In this document: positions 10,620-20,046 of the stretch, piece by piece
Layout of the letters: every line of letters begins with the position of its first letter
How positions within the stretch are numbered: position 1 is the stretch's first letter
The notes under the pieces: model-generated
What the model saw: the letters and a program-made list of their open reading frames with translations, nothing else
What the model was told of the DNA's origin: nothing
Databases searched by the model: none
Made by a program: the position numbers and the translations under genes
Assembly (NCBI GenBank): GCA_024220525.1
Contig: JAMYWO010000411.1
Location: forward strand, 1 to 20,046
Direction of reading: 5' to 3'
Length of the DNA: 20,046 nt
DNA from: Cochliopodium minus
Lineage: Eukaryota > Discosea > Himatismenida > Cochliopodiidae

Positions 10620-12293
10620 ATGTTTTATTTTAAAAAGTATAGCGATCTATTGGAATATGCTTTCTGTGATGTAGAAGAAATAGGCAAAATAAATTATATA
10701 AAGTCCAAATATATTGATCCATCGAAAGAAACCGTGTAATATTCACTTTAATTTATCTATTACGAACATATCTTGATTATCATAATAAAATCTTGATTTG
10801 AATCCTTAACTTTAGTTTTTTTGTACATGGATGGCCTGGATTTCATTTTGATTGGAGGAATCAAATCAATTCATTCTGTGAAGTAAGAAATTTTTTAATT
10901 AAACTGTATAACAAAAAAAATAAAAATTTCACTTTCTTCAATTAATATATTAATATATTTTATACCGGATTAGAATCGAAATCTATAAAGATGATTTTAA
11001 TTATGGAAAAATATTAACAAACAAAATTTTATCCGCCAAAAAAGTTTTAGAATATACAATCCATTTATTGAATCAAATTATCAAAGAAAAAAAGCCACAA
11101 TATAGGTATATTGATGATATTCAAACTGATAATTGATCAATCCAATAATTTTTAGTTGCGATGGATCTATTGGGAACAGGGAAGAGCACCATCATGAATG
11201 AAAAAAAATTTTATACACAAGAAAAATATTGCAAGCAACTCCATACCTTGATAAAAGAGTTAAATTTAGAAAAAGTGATTCTTTGTAAATCAAAAATGAT
11301 ACTTTACATATTGAATTCTTTACTCAAGAATATAATATATAAAGACTTTTTTTATCATAAACCCTAAATTTCAATCAACAAGGTGGACATGACTGGGGAT
11401 CTGTGACATGTTATTATTTTGGATTGCATTATAAAGGTAAATTTAAACAGAAAAATTTGAAAATTTTTACTTGTTATTTCAAAGAATGTGTATCCAGAAT
11501 CATCTCTTTGAATGTACCATTTGGAGAATGTGAATCATACAATCCTTGCCCATCTCTACATGAAGATGCAGGGTAAAATTGAACCAAATTAATTATATAT
11601 ATTTTCGACGAAACATTATCAATATAGATCCATTACTTTTTGTATGATTCTCTAACATTTTTGATTGTTTTAGAGTTTGGGATTATCAAAAGTTTTTCAT
11701 TTTGGAACCAGTCAAGTCTCAAAAGGAACTTGAATTAGACGTTTCCAAAACACTCAACTGTGTTTTGCGAGGATTTGATGAACAGATTGAGGGATGTTCT
11801 ACTGCTAATGTGACTGAGAGGGGAGGGTTATTGGTTGGAGGTAAAAATATTAATTTTTTTTACATCAATTTTATGTTTCTTTTTTTTTCGTTCTAGTACC
11901 TCATGACCTCCATCAAACCAAATATATGGATGAGAGGGAATTCCAATTTTATGTAGAATCCTTCAAGGAATGTGGTTTCGTTTCTATGAATGTATATAGA
12001 AATTATAATGAAAATTGGGAATATAGGTAAAAGATTAACCTTATAGTTTATATCCATTTTCATTTTATTTTTATTAAAGGAAATTGGTAAAAGGGAAAAA
12101 ATTAGAATGCAATGTATTAATTATTTGTGCCAAAGATGACTATATATTGAGACCAGAGATGAGTTATGGCATGGAGAATCTTATTGATGGAAAATTTGAA
12201 CGCTATATCGTGAAGAACTGTGGGCATTTCACCATGATGGAAAAATCTGATGAAATAAATCATGTCATATTCAGATGGCTGAAAGATAATTGA
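10620..12293 (+). CDS. Alpha/beta hydrolase of the soluble epoxide hydrolase type
   Basis: Nine exons (10620-10735, 10816-10882, 11087-11105, 11156-11284, 11383-11436, 11485-11572, 11674-11840, 11897-12026, 12080-12293) give 327 residues, the usual length for the hydrolase domain alone. The order of motifs fits the family: FFVHGWPG oxyanion loop, NIVAMDLLGTGKS, CGHDWGSV with nucleophile Asp114, a cap region with MNVYRNY (a Tyr that may polarise the epoxide), AKDDYILRPEMS with the acid Asp276, and NCGHFTMMEKSDEIN with the base His306. It would hydrolyse epoxides to diols; a haloalkane-dehalogenase-like activity is possible but the HDWGS context and Tyr favour epoxides. There is no signal peptide, so it is probably cytosolic. 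A 19-base exon (11087-11105) is needed to connect the HGWP strand to the next strand in phase. It lacks the N-terminal phosphatase domain of the mammalian enzyme. Confidence 0.88.
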
Positions 12294-12404
12294 AAATTAA
12301 ATTAAATATTAGCTGAATAAAAATAAACAATTTTATCTTATATCATTTTTCACTGTTTTTAAAATAAAAAAATAATAAAAAAATATTTTTTTGGAAACAA
12401 ATCA

Positions 12405-13546
12405 ATGAGTATCGAAGACGTATTTATCGCTGGTGAAGTTGTTGAACAATTTCAAAGTATTGGACCAGTTGCAAGGTAAATTTAATAAGATGTTTTTTTT
12501 ATTGACAATATATTTACTTACAATTTTTATTTGTTAAAATAAAGAGCAATGGTTTTACAAGGAATGAAAGAGTATGTTCATTTATCAGTTTTCTTTAATA
12601 TAAATTTTATATCTGACAATAAGATATACAAAAAATACATTTGGAGAAGAGGCTCTTGAATTGTTTGGAGAAAGCGAGGTATCATCATCTTCAGGAGGAA
12701 AGAGAGGAAAGAAAATCCAATTTGAATGGGAAACAAATAACAGCAATAGTCCCTATTTCAAAATTGAAAATAAAGGAAAGAAGATCACTTATACAGGTAA
12801 ATATTATTGAATATTCCATATAAAAATAAAAACTCATAAAATTATATATAATATACAAAAATAAAATCAAAATCATTTTTGGTGTTCACAAATTCCCAAC
12901 TCCCAATATTCAATATTCTTTCTTTATATTAATTAATTTTAAAATAATAGGAAGTGATACAACTCGTACTGCAGTAACAAAAACAATTTTGAAGGATGAC
13001 CAAAACTATGAGTTCGAAGTTGCTTACTTCAGTAACAGACCTGTAAAAATCTTTTTTCTCATTTTTTTTTTTCTCAATTTTCTTTTTCAAAGACCCATTG
13101 GACTTGGGGTATCGCAAGAAGTGACTACAGCAATTGGTTACCAAAAAATTTTTTTTTTTTGTAAAAAAAAAATTAACTTTATAAACTAAAATAGGCAATC
13201 TTATTGCCACACTGGAAACTCAATCGGAAGTAATCATTTTATTTTTTAAAATTCTTCGGAACTAATTTCTTTCTTTTGGTAGTGATTGCAACTGCTTTTA
13301 ATGGAGAAGCCAAAAAGAGAATCACTTTGAAAGTCAAGGTAGACATGGGCTCCAAGGTTATGACCATCACAAGACCAGACAGGTTTTTTTATTTTTAAAA
13401 TTTTAACATTTTTTTTAAATTTTTTTTCAATTTTTTTAATTAGAAACCAATCTGAGAGCTTCAACTTCAGTCATCTCAGCCCTTCCAACGGCATGAGACT
13501 TGCTGTATCTTTCACCGACAAAGATGATTCTTTCGAATTCTTATAA
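12405..13546 (+). CDS. SPRY-like domain protein
   Basis: Eight exons (12405-12475, 12545-12571, 12624-12796, 12951-13042, 13093-13136, 13195-13229, 13283-13382, 13444-13546) join in phase to 214 residues. The N-terminal 60 residues are mostly helical with a Ser/Gly/Lys-rich hinge. From about residue 70 the protein reads as an all-beta domain: FKIENKGKKITYTG, NYEFEVAYFS, THWTWGIARSDYSNW, HTGNSIGMIATAFNG, ITLKVKVDMGSKVMTITR and NGMRLAVSFTD. The EFEV, WGI and repeated-strand pattern resembles SPRY/B30.2 domains, which bind protein partners. The neighbouring F-box gene has a similar C-terminal region. I do not recognise a specific orthologue. The gene model is firm; the fold assignment is tentative. 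Confidence 0.75.
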
Positions 13547-13628
13547 ATAAAAAAAAAATACAATTTCAATTTTAAAAATTTTTTCAATTAATTTAGTTTT
13601 ATTCCTTTTTAATCTTTCTTTTTCGATT

Positions 13629-15088
13629 TTAAATGAATTTTCTGGATACTAATCTTGATTTCACAGAGAACCCATCTGGAAGACTAATTGAGAAGTGAGG
13701 CTTAATTCCCTTCTCGAATATGCATTCTGTAGTGGAAGTATCTTTGATCCCATTGATTTCCACGTTCATGGTGGTCACATCCTCTTTTACCTTGAATGAA
13801 AGAAAAATAAAGAAAGAAATCAAACAATTTTTTTTTTGAAGAAATAATTAAAAAATAACAAAAAAAGTTACAATTATTGTAATTATGATTTTAGATCCTT
13901 GACTAATATCGGTGGTAATTCCAAGGGTTGTAGGGAACCAGTCGACGGCGTTTGCGAAATTGTATAATTTGTTGGAGTTTTTGATCAGTGTGCATATTGA
14001 AGTGTAATAAAAACCTTGTCCATAAAACTCTGTTTCCCTGTAAATTCTGGAAAAAAAAAAAATTAAACAAATGAAGAAAGAAGGGGAAAAAAATAAACCT
14101 ATCTTCTGCAACACCTACAATTTTCTATAAATAAGTTTTTCTACGAATTTTTTTTTACCGAACAACAAATATGGAGCACTATGAGAATAAATTTTAATTA
14201 ATTTTTTTATTGAATTTTTTTAAAAATAAAATTTTTTTACCTGACAAAAGAAATTATCTTCATTTTTATTGTGTAAACTAAATTGGGAGTGAGTGGGTGC
14301 TTGCTGACTGTAACAAAGTGGGCTTGTTTGTATTTCCTTTTTTAAAATTAAATTTATTTATTATTTTTTCCAAATGATATATTTTTATTTTACATAGGAG
14401 GAGTAATGACAAAATATTTTCCATTTTTGACAGGTTTCCACAAGGAATATTCCTTGTCATTGGTGTACATACCTCCACACACAGACAACTGTTCTTGGTA
14501 AACTTTTTTGGGGTGTTCTTCGGTATATTCCGTGCCAGAGAAGTCTCTATTCAAGAGAATCTTCCACAGTTGTTCTGTTTCAAATATTCTTTCAAAAAAA
14601 AAATTTTTTTGATTGTATATAAATTGTGATATCTTTTTATTGATAGATACATATGAGATTTCGAAAAAATTTTATAATGGAAATTACCTGTATAATTCTT
14701 TGCAGGTCATGGATATTTTTAAGATGATATTTAATGGCATGAATGAGAGTATCATTATCTTTACATTCTTGGGAATTTTGAGGAAGATATTCTGTTGATT
14801 ATGCTCGATATTCTCGAGGATCTTCTTTGGGTAACTGATGATTATTTCATCGAAATATAATTTGAGATTATCAAAGGAATATACATCCTTTGTCTGTTCA
14901 GATATCTTCTCCAAATCCATATTTATTTCTTCACCACTCTTCTTGATCTTCATCTCTTTGTATATGAGGATGATGAAATTATGGAGCTCTGTCTTAGTGA
15001 GATCATTTTCTATATTCGAGGTGCTTTTTTTATAGATCTCAATGAATTTGAGACCAGATAACTTATTCTTGGCTGATTTGTTTCCCAT
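13629..15088 (-). CDS. F-box protein with SPRY-like C-terminal domain
   Basis: Seven exons (14688-15088, 14394-14588, 14241-14336, 14159-14178, 14099-14114, 13872-14046, 13629-13790) give 354 residues. MGNKSAKN at the N-terminus fits an N-myristoylation signal. Residues 10-85 have helices with an EF-hand-like feel but no full calcium loop. Residues about 102-134 are an F-box (KIPKNVKIMILSFMPLNIIL, then SMTCKELYR), followed by LWKILLNRDF, common right after F-boxes. F-boxes bind Skp1 and recruit substrates to an SCF ubiquitin ligase. The C-terminal half is beta-rich (YTIKMKIISF, YLLFGVAED, KIIITIIVKEDVTTMNVEING, HFSISLPDGFSV) and lines up loosely with the SPRY-like protein next door; it would be the substrate-binding part. 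The 20- and 16-base exons are required to keep phase. The stop lies 82 bases from the convergent neighbour's stop. Confidence 0.78.
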
Positions 15089-15248
15089 TCAATTTTTTTT
15101 TGAAAGAAAATTTTTTTATTTTCAAACATTAAAGAGAAATGTGATGATTCAAAGTTTTTCAATTAAATGGTTTATTTTCAAACCTATATGAAATATCTCT
15201 TTAACAATTTAAAATAAAAAATATAAATAAAAAAAAGTTAAATAAAAA
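15089..15248. promoter_or_regulatory. Divergent intergenic region between F-box gene and first Rab-like gene
   Basis: This 160-base A/T-rich spacer separates two start codons on opposite strands and must contain both promoters. Poly-T and poly-A runs are present near each ATG. No specific factor site is recognised. Confidence 0.45.
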
Positions 15249-16626
15249 ATGTCAGGCAATGATTATTTGTTTAAATTTTTGATCATAGGGCATGAAAAAA
15301 CAGGGAAATCATCATTGATGTCAAAGTAAAAAAATTTCATTAATTCCAAAATCAAGCTGATATCCTTCCAATTAAATTATCAATCAATATAATCCTTTAA
15401 ACTTAGATACATCGACAAAGGTAATCAATAAATTTTATTTTATTAAATTTGATTGAAATTTAATGGATTATTCTTCATAAATAGAATTCAATGAGGATTA
15501 TAGGCAAGAAAAATAGATCAAAATAAAATTCATATTTTTGAAATGAAAATTCTTCTAATTCACCATATAGATCAACAATAGGAATTGATTTCAAAATAGC
15601 CAGTTTGAATGTGGGTAAATCTGTCGTGAAATTACAAGTGTAAAAAGATAAATAATTTCTTTAATAAAAATCTCATTCTTTTATTACATAGATGGGATAC
15701 TGCAGGCCAAGAAGTTAAAAAAAATAAATTTTTTTTTTTTTCACAGGGTTTTGAATCAATTTTTATTTAAAAAAATAATCAGAGATTCAGAACAATTACT
15801 TCAGCTTATTACAGAGGTGATAAACTTTAAAAGTTTTCTACTTTTAAATTATTTTACTTTAATCATTCATTTTTAATTAATTTATTTTTAAATTGATTAT
15901 TTTTTCATTAATTTAATTATTTTATGATTAAAAATGTTACTTTTTGAAGGGGCACAAGGAATAATATTGTGCATTTCAAAGAATTCAAAATCTTCTTTCG
16001 AGTACGCCAAAAACACACTTATGGAACAGATAAAAAGTAGCGCCACTGAAGGGGTTATCATTTTGGTTAATTTGACTCAATGTGACGATATCAATACTCC
16101 GGGTGAAGTTTCTCTTGAAAGCATTGACCAATTTTGTACTAAACACAATTATCCGTACATTATTGTAATTATTTCTTTTAAATCTTTTTTCTTTTTCTAA
16201 TAAATATTTTATGAATGTTTCTTCACAGACAAGTTCCAAGACAGGATTCAATGTCAAGAGGGCCTTTGAAGTATTGACAAACTTGGTCTATAAAAAATTT
16301 CACAATTTTTCTCACGATATTGATAATCTTTTTGGTTATGGTGATTGGAACAAAGAAGATCATCAAAAGTAACAAATAATTTATTTTTAAATAAAATAAA
16401 ATATTAAAATAAAATAAAATAGTTTAAAATTTTAATATTTTGTTTTACATTTTCTTTTTAAAATAGATATCCTTCAATTTTCAAAAGATATGCGTTTGAG
16501 TTTATTGCCTCGGTACATGTCGAAAAACTGAACAGCAAACTTCCAAAGTTCGTCTGCTACAAGATCATCGCCTTCTTGTTCGAAAGCTGGGGTTTTCCCA
16601 AATTGAGAGTTAGAAATGAAAATTAA
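15249..16626 (+). CDS. Rab-like small GTPase with C-terminal extension, copy 1
   Basis: Nine exons (15249-15325, 15407-15420, 15485-15503, 15571-15639, 15692-15713, 15783-15816, 15950-16164, 16229-16368, 16467-16626) give 249 residues. Rab signatures: P-loop GHEKTGKSS, switch I STIGIDFK, WDTAGQERFRTITSAYYRG, then GIILCISKNS. The guanine-base motif is altered: where Rabs have NKxD, this protein reads TQCD (residues 121-124). The third base motif is TSSKTG. After the GTPase fold comes a tail of about 60 residues (SIFKRYAFEF, KLPKFVCYKIIAFLFESW) ending RVRNEN, with no CC or CAAX prenylation site. It may therefore not be membrane-anchored in the normal Rab way. One intron has a GC donor (15504-15505), matching a GT donor in the second copy. 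Exon 2 is only 14 bases. Exon sizes equal those of the next gene. Confidence 0.85.
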
Positions 16627-16839
16627 AAAAAACAAAACAAGAGAAACATTTTGGAATATCTCTTTATTTTATTTTTTTATCCTTCAGATTTGATTTTGAT
16701 ATATATTCAGTTTAAAATCAATTCTTTGAATAGTATAATTTTTTTTGACATTTTCATCTATCTCTTTAAATTCATTTCTCTTGAAACATCCAAAAAGTTT
16801 CCACTAAAAAAAAAAATAAAAAATTTCTCACATTGTAAA

Positions 16840-18261
16840 ATGTCTGATCACGAATTTTTGTTTAAATTTTTGATTTTGGGCCTTGATAAAACAGGGAAAT
16901 CTTCATTAATGACAAGGTAATATTCAAAAGAAATTGATATTTGAAAGCGAAGAATCCTCCCAAATTTAAATTTTTTCCCTTGAACCATATATTATTCTTT
17001 GATGTTTAGATACATTGACAATGGTAATAATAAAATTGAAAAGTTTTGATTCAAATTATTAATTTTTTAAAAAAAAAGAATTCAAGGAGGGATATCTGTA
17101 AGAAATTTTGAAAAAAGAATTTAATTTTTATTAAAGACAATTTATCTCAAAGTACTACAATAGGAATAGACTTTAGGGTGATATATGTAAAAGTGAATGG
17201 ATCTTCAACCAAACTACAGATGTAAAAAAAAAAAAAGATAAATAATCTCTTAAAAAAAAATGAGATAAAAATGCTAATAACTCCTCAATTCTTTTATTAC
17301 ATAGATGGGATACTGCAGGCCAAGAAGTAAAAAAAAAAAATTTTGACATCTTTTTAATTCAATTTTTATTTAAAATAATCAGAGATTCAGAACAATTACA
17401 TCAACTTATTACAGAGGTGATAAATTAAAAAGTTTTTAGTTTTAGATTATTTATTTTTTCATTAATTTTAAATTATTTTCTTTTATTTTTACTTATAATT
17501 AGTTTACTTTTAAATCAATTATTTTTTCATTAATTTAATTATTTATGATTAAAAATATTTCTTTTTATTTTTAAAGGGGCTCATGGCATAATATTGTGCA
17601 TTTCAAAGAATTCAAAATCTTCTTTCGAGTACGCCAAAAACACACTTATGGAACAGATAAAAAGTAGCGCCACTGAAGGGATTATCATTTTGGTTAATTT
17701 GACTCAATGTGACGACATCAATACTCCAGGCGAAGTTTCTCTTGAAAGCATTGACCAATTTTGTATTGAACACAATTATCCGTACATTATTGTAATTATT
17801 TCTTTTAAATCTTTTTTTTTTTTCTAATAAATATTTTATGAATTTTTCTTCACAGACAAGTTCCAAGACAGGATTCAATGTCAAGAGGGCCTTTGAAGTA
17901 TTGACAAACTTGGTCTACAAAAAAAGTTTCAAAGAGTCTTATAACCTTGATCATCTTTTTTGTAATGGTGATTGGAACAAAGAATATCATCACAAGTAAC
18001 AAAAAACTTTTTTTTTTTAATAAAAAAATGATTAAAATCAAATAAAATAAAATAGTTTTAAAAATTTAATTTTTTGTTTTATATTTTCTTTTTAAAAATA
18101 GCTATCGTTCAATTTTCAAAAGATACGTGTTTGAGTTTATTGCCTCGGTACATGTCAAAAAACTGAACAGCAAACTTCCAAAGTTCGTCTGCTACAAGAT
18201 CATCGCCTTCTTGTTCGAAAGCTGGGGTTTTCCCAAATTGAGAGTTAGAAATGAAAATTAA
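16840..18261 (+). CDS. Rab-like small GTPase with C-terminal extension, copy 2
   Basis: Nine exons (16840-16916, 17010-17023, 17079-17097, 17153-17221, 17305-17326, 17383-17416, 17577-17791, 17856-17995, 18102-18261) have the same sizes as copy 1 and give 249 residues. Motifs: P-loop GLDKTGKSS, switch I TTIGIDFR, WDTAGQERFRTITSTYYRG, altered base motif TQCD, TSSKTG. The tail is almost the same as in copy 1 and also lacks a prenylation cysteine pair. Exons 1-4 differ clearly from copy 1 (for example VIYVKVNGSST against ASLNVGKSVV), whereas exons 5-7 and 9 are nearly identical at the base level. Exon 8 diverges only near its 3' end. The introns between conserved exons are partly alike too. Both genes look functional. 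Copy 2 starts 214 bases after the stop of copy 1 and may have its own promoter in that spacer. Confidence 0.85.
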
Positions 18262-18318
18262 AAAAAAAATAAAAATTTTGACAATAAAAAATAATTTAAT
18301 TAAAAGAAACAAAAAATT

Positions 18319-19963
18319 TTATTTTGTTCTCAAGGTTTCTGAGTAGTATTGTGTCAAAGTCTTGACTATATCGCTGAACTTCATTCTCTCGTTGGGGTTT
18401 CCGCTAAAACAACTTTGAATGATCTGAAACCACTCCTTATCAAGATTTTTGGGGATAGTAGGCCTCAAATCTTTAAAAAAAAATAATTTTTTTTTATTTT
18501 TATTTTTTTTATTTTTTTATTTTTTATTATTACCTTTTTCGACGATCTGTTTGATAACTTCTTTGCCATAATTCCTCCAAATGTTTTTCTTTCCAAATTT
18601 TTGTATGGTTTCTCCGTTCGGCCCGAACTCAACCCAATTGTCAACCTCCACCTGATACTCAGAGAATTCATCGTAAGGAAGTTTACGAGAATGGATTTCG
18701 TAACAAACCATCCCATATGAAAATAAGTCACTTTTTTCATCATAATGTGCGTTATGAAGAATTTCTGGCGCCAACCTTTTTTTTTTGATTTAATAAATGA
18801 TTTAAATAAAACTCATAATAAATTTTATCTGAAGAAAAAATAATTTGTATATAAAAATAATTTCAATTATTTACCACTGCCAAGTTGGAAGTACCCCTTT
18901 GAGGTTCACGTCGATTAGTGAGGCCATCCCGAAGTCTCCAACTTTACAATTTACCACCCCTTCTGCGATTTCCAAACTTGTCAAAAATATCTTTTTTTTT
19001 TCAAGATGTAAAATAAATTTAAAAAATAAACAAAATAAATGAAAAATAAATTTTAAAAAATAATAAACATAAAATTTTTAAAAATAAAAAAATAAAAAAT
19101 TAAAAATAAATAAAAATAAAATAAAAATAAAAATAAAATAAAAAAATGAAATAAAAATAAAAATAAAATAGAAATATACAATTAAAATTAAAATTAAATA
19201 AAGAAAAAAAAAAAAAAAGGGTTCTACATTAGGAGATCTGAGATCACGATGAACGATGGGAGGTTTCTTAGAACTAAGGTAATCCATACCACAAGCAATA
19301 TCTAAGGCGAATTTGGTTTTGAGTTTGATGGTGAAGATCTCGTCGTTGAGAAGCATCTTGGAGGAGAGGTGCTCGTAGAGGTCGGGGAGGGCGCAGTATT
19401 CGATGATCATTCGGAGTGGGTTCAGCATCACTCCGAAGAGCTTTACTAAGTTTTCGTGGTCTAGTTTTGACATCCTGAAAGAAAAATATGAATAATTAAT
19501 AAAGGTAAATAAAATGAAAAATTAAAATTTTAAAAATATAATTCAAAATTTAAAAAAATAAATAAAAAATGTGAAATAAAAAATAAAATAAAAAAAATAA
19601 AAAATAAAATAAAAAAATAAATTAAAAATAAAAAATAAAATCAAAATCAAAAATAAAATAAAAAATATTAAAAATAAATAAAATTCAGAAAGATAAAGAT
19701 CTTATAAATGAATAAAATTAAATAATTATTTAAAAAAATTTAAAATAAATATGATAAATGAAACCAAATGAACATTATTTTAATAAAAATATGAATCAAA
19801 TAAGAAAATTAAAAAATTAAATTTTTACGTGTAACACTCTTGTTGGAACTCTCTGAATTTATTTTCTTCACTGTCGAGCTGGTTGATGTTCAGTTCTTTC
19901 ACTGCCACAACAATTTGTCCTAGTTCCTGATGCTCCATTTCTCCCTTGTACACCGTACCGAAA
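18319..19963 (-). CDS. TKL-family protein kinase, Roco/LRRK-like kinase domain (N-terminal part outside window)
   Basis: Five exons of the 3' part are visible: 19829-19963, 19228-19474, 18875-18990, 18534-18775, 18319-18470, all in phase. They encode one almost complete kinase domain: FGTVYKG glycine loop, VAVKEL lysine, LDHENLVKLFGV, EYCALPDLYEHL, VHRDLRSPNIFL catalytic loop, VGDFGMA, TWQWLAPE activation segment end, SDLFSYGMVCYEI, and a final helix ending SETLRTK and a UAA stop. All catalytic residues are intact, so it should be active. HRDLRSPN and WQWLAPE are typical of amoebozoan TKL kinases including Roco proteins, where a Roc GTPase and COR domain lie upstream; that part would be beyond the window, so Roco membership is inference. 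It converges on the second Rab-like gene with 57 bases between stops. The first strand of the glycine loop lies in an exon beyond the window edge. Confidence 0.82.
19475..19828. other. Long A/T-only intron of the kinase gene
   Basis: This 354-base intron separates the glycine-loop/lysine exon from the next kinase exon. On the plus strand it is nearly all A with scattered T (AAATAAAA-like runs), and it starts with GT and ends with AG on the minus strand. I see no gene or RNA in it. Confidence 0.7.
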
Positions 19964-19973
19964 CTAATGTGAA

Positions 19974-20046
19974 ATAAAAAATAAAAAATAAAAAATAAAA
20001 AATAAAAAATAAAAAATAAAAAATAAAAAATAAAAAATAAAAAATA
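19974..20046. repeat. ATAAAAA heptamer microsatellite, running off the window
   Basis: About ten perfect ATAAAAA units run without interruption to the window end, directly upstream (minus strand sense) of the kinase glycine-loop exon, so they lie in an intron. The true array length is unknown. Confidence 0.9.

Larger units (their letters stand above)
15249..18261 (+). repeat. Tandem gene duplication (Rab-like pair)
   Basis: Two direct copies of a nine-exon gene lie head to tail. The most similar blocks are 15950-16300 with 17577-17925 and 16467-16626 with 18102-18261, including intron ends. Early exons are much less alike, giving a mosaic pattern. Confidence 0.85.

Noticed and set aside
10978-11105. 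An open stretch reading IEIYKDDFNYGK onward as a hydrolase exon
   Set aside because: Neither end fits the phase of the flanking exons, and it would insert about 40 residues before the DLLG strand. A 19-base exon at 11087-11105 fits both phases and the family alignment.
11161-11367. DLLGTGKSTIM as an ATP-binding P-loop
   Set aside because: The GTGKS match is accidental; position and neighbours show it is the strand-and-turn before the nucleophile in an alpha/beta hydrolase (usual form DLRGYGxS).
14278-14478. Separate short gene (MEVCTPMTRN...)
   Set aside because: It is an out-of-frame reading across an exon, an intron and the next exon of the F-box gene.
18465-18743. Separate minus-strand gene (MMKKVTYFHMG...)
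   Set aside because: It is a shifted frame over the kinase exon that encodes LAPEILHNAHYDEKSD.
19078-19200. Phe/Ile-rich membrane tail after HRDLRSPN
   Set aside because: It is translation of an A/T-rich intron; the donor at 19227 and acceptor at 18991 restore the kinase reading HRDLRSPNIFLTS.
1-20046. Retroelement, transposon, tRNA, rRNA or CRISPR array
   Set aside because: No reverse transcriptase, integrase or transposase motifs, terminal repeats, tRNA cloverleaf or spaced direct repeats were seen by eye on either strand.

Overview
The window comes from a nuclear genome of an AT-rich, gene-dense, intron-rich microbial eukaryote. Most introns are 45-150 bases, start with GT (a few with GC) and end in a T-rich tract plus AG. 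UAA and UGA both act as stops, so the code looks standard. Kinase-SH2 proteins, a Roco-like kinase, TIG/EGF adhesion-type receptors and Rab-like GTPases together point to an amoebozoan (dictyostelid-like gene families, but with more introns). That assignment is an inference. No mobile element, virus copy, tRNA, rRNA or CRISPR array was recognised.

Layout: (1) 1-560, minus, the 5' part of a secreted collagen-like protein. (2) 933-5558, minus, a 25-exon gene for a 1008-residue single-pass receptor: signal peptide, N-terminal domain, TIG-like domain, nine and a half EGF modules, membrane helix and cytoplasmic RasGAP domain. (3, 4) 5708-7996 and 8162-10557, minus, tandem paralogous kinases with B-box, kinase, Cbl/STAT-like linker and SH2 domain. 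(5) 10620-12293, plus, an epoxide-hydrolase-type alpha/beta hydrolase, 62 bases from gene 4 in divergent orientation. (6) 12405-13546, plus, a SPRY-like protein. (7) 13629-15088, minus, an F-box protein with a similar C-terminal fold. (8, 9) 15249-16626 and 16840-18261, plus, tandem Rab-like GTPases with identical exon sizes and an unusual C-terminal extension. (10) 18319 to beyond the window end, minus, the kinase domain of a TKL/Roco-like kinase.

Most of the window is signalling machinery: a transmembrane RasGAP, two phosphotyrosine-reader kinases, two Ras-superfamily GTPases, a Roco-like kinase and an F-box protein. I joined exons by hand, checking splice sites, reading phase and domain continuity. 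For the nine genes with complete CDS the summed exon length is a multiple of three. The TIG-EGF-TM-RasGAP receptor is the most unusual item, because it parallels the plexin layout. Next come the B-box-kinase-linker-SH2 pair and the Rab proteins that carry a possible SOCS-box-like tail in place of a prenylation motif.
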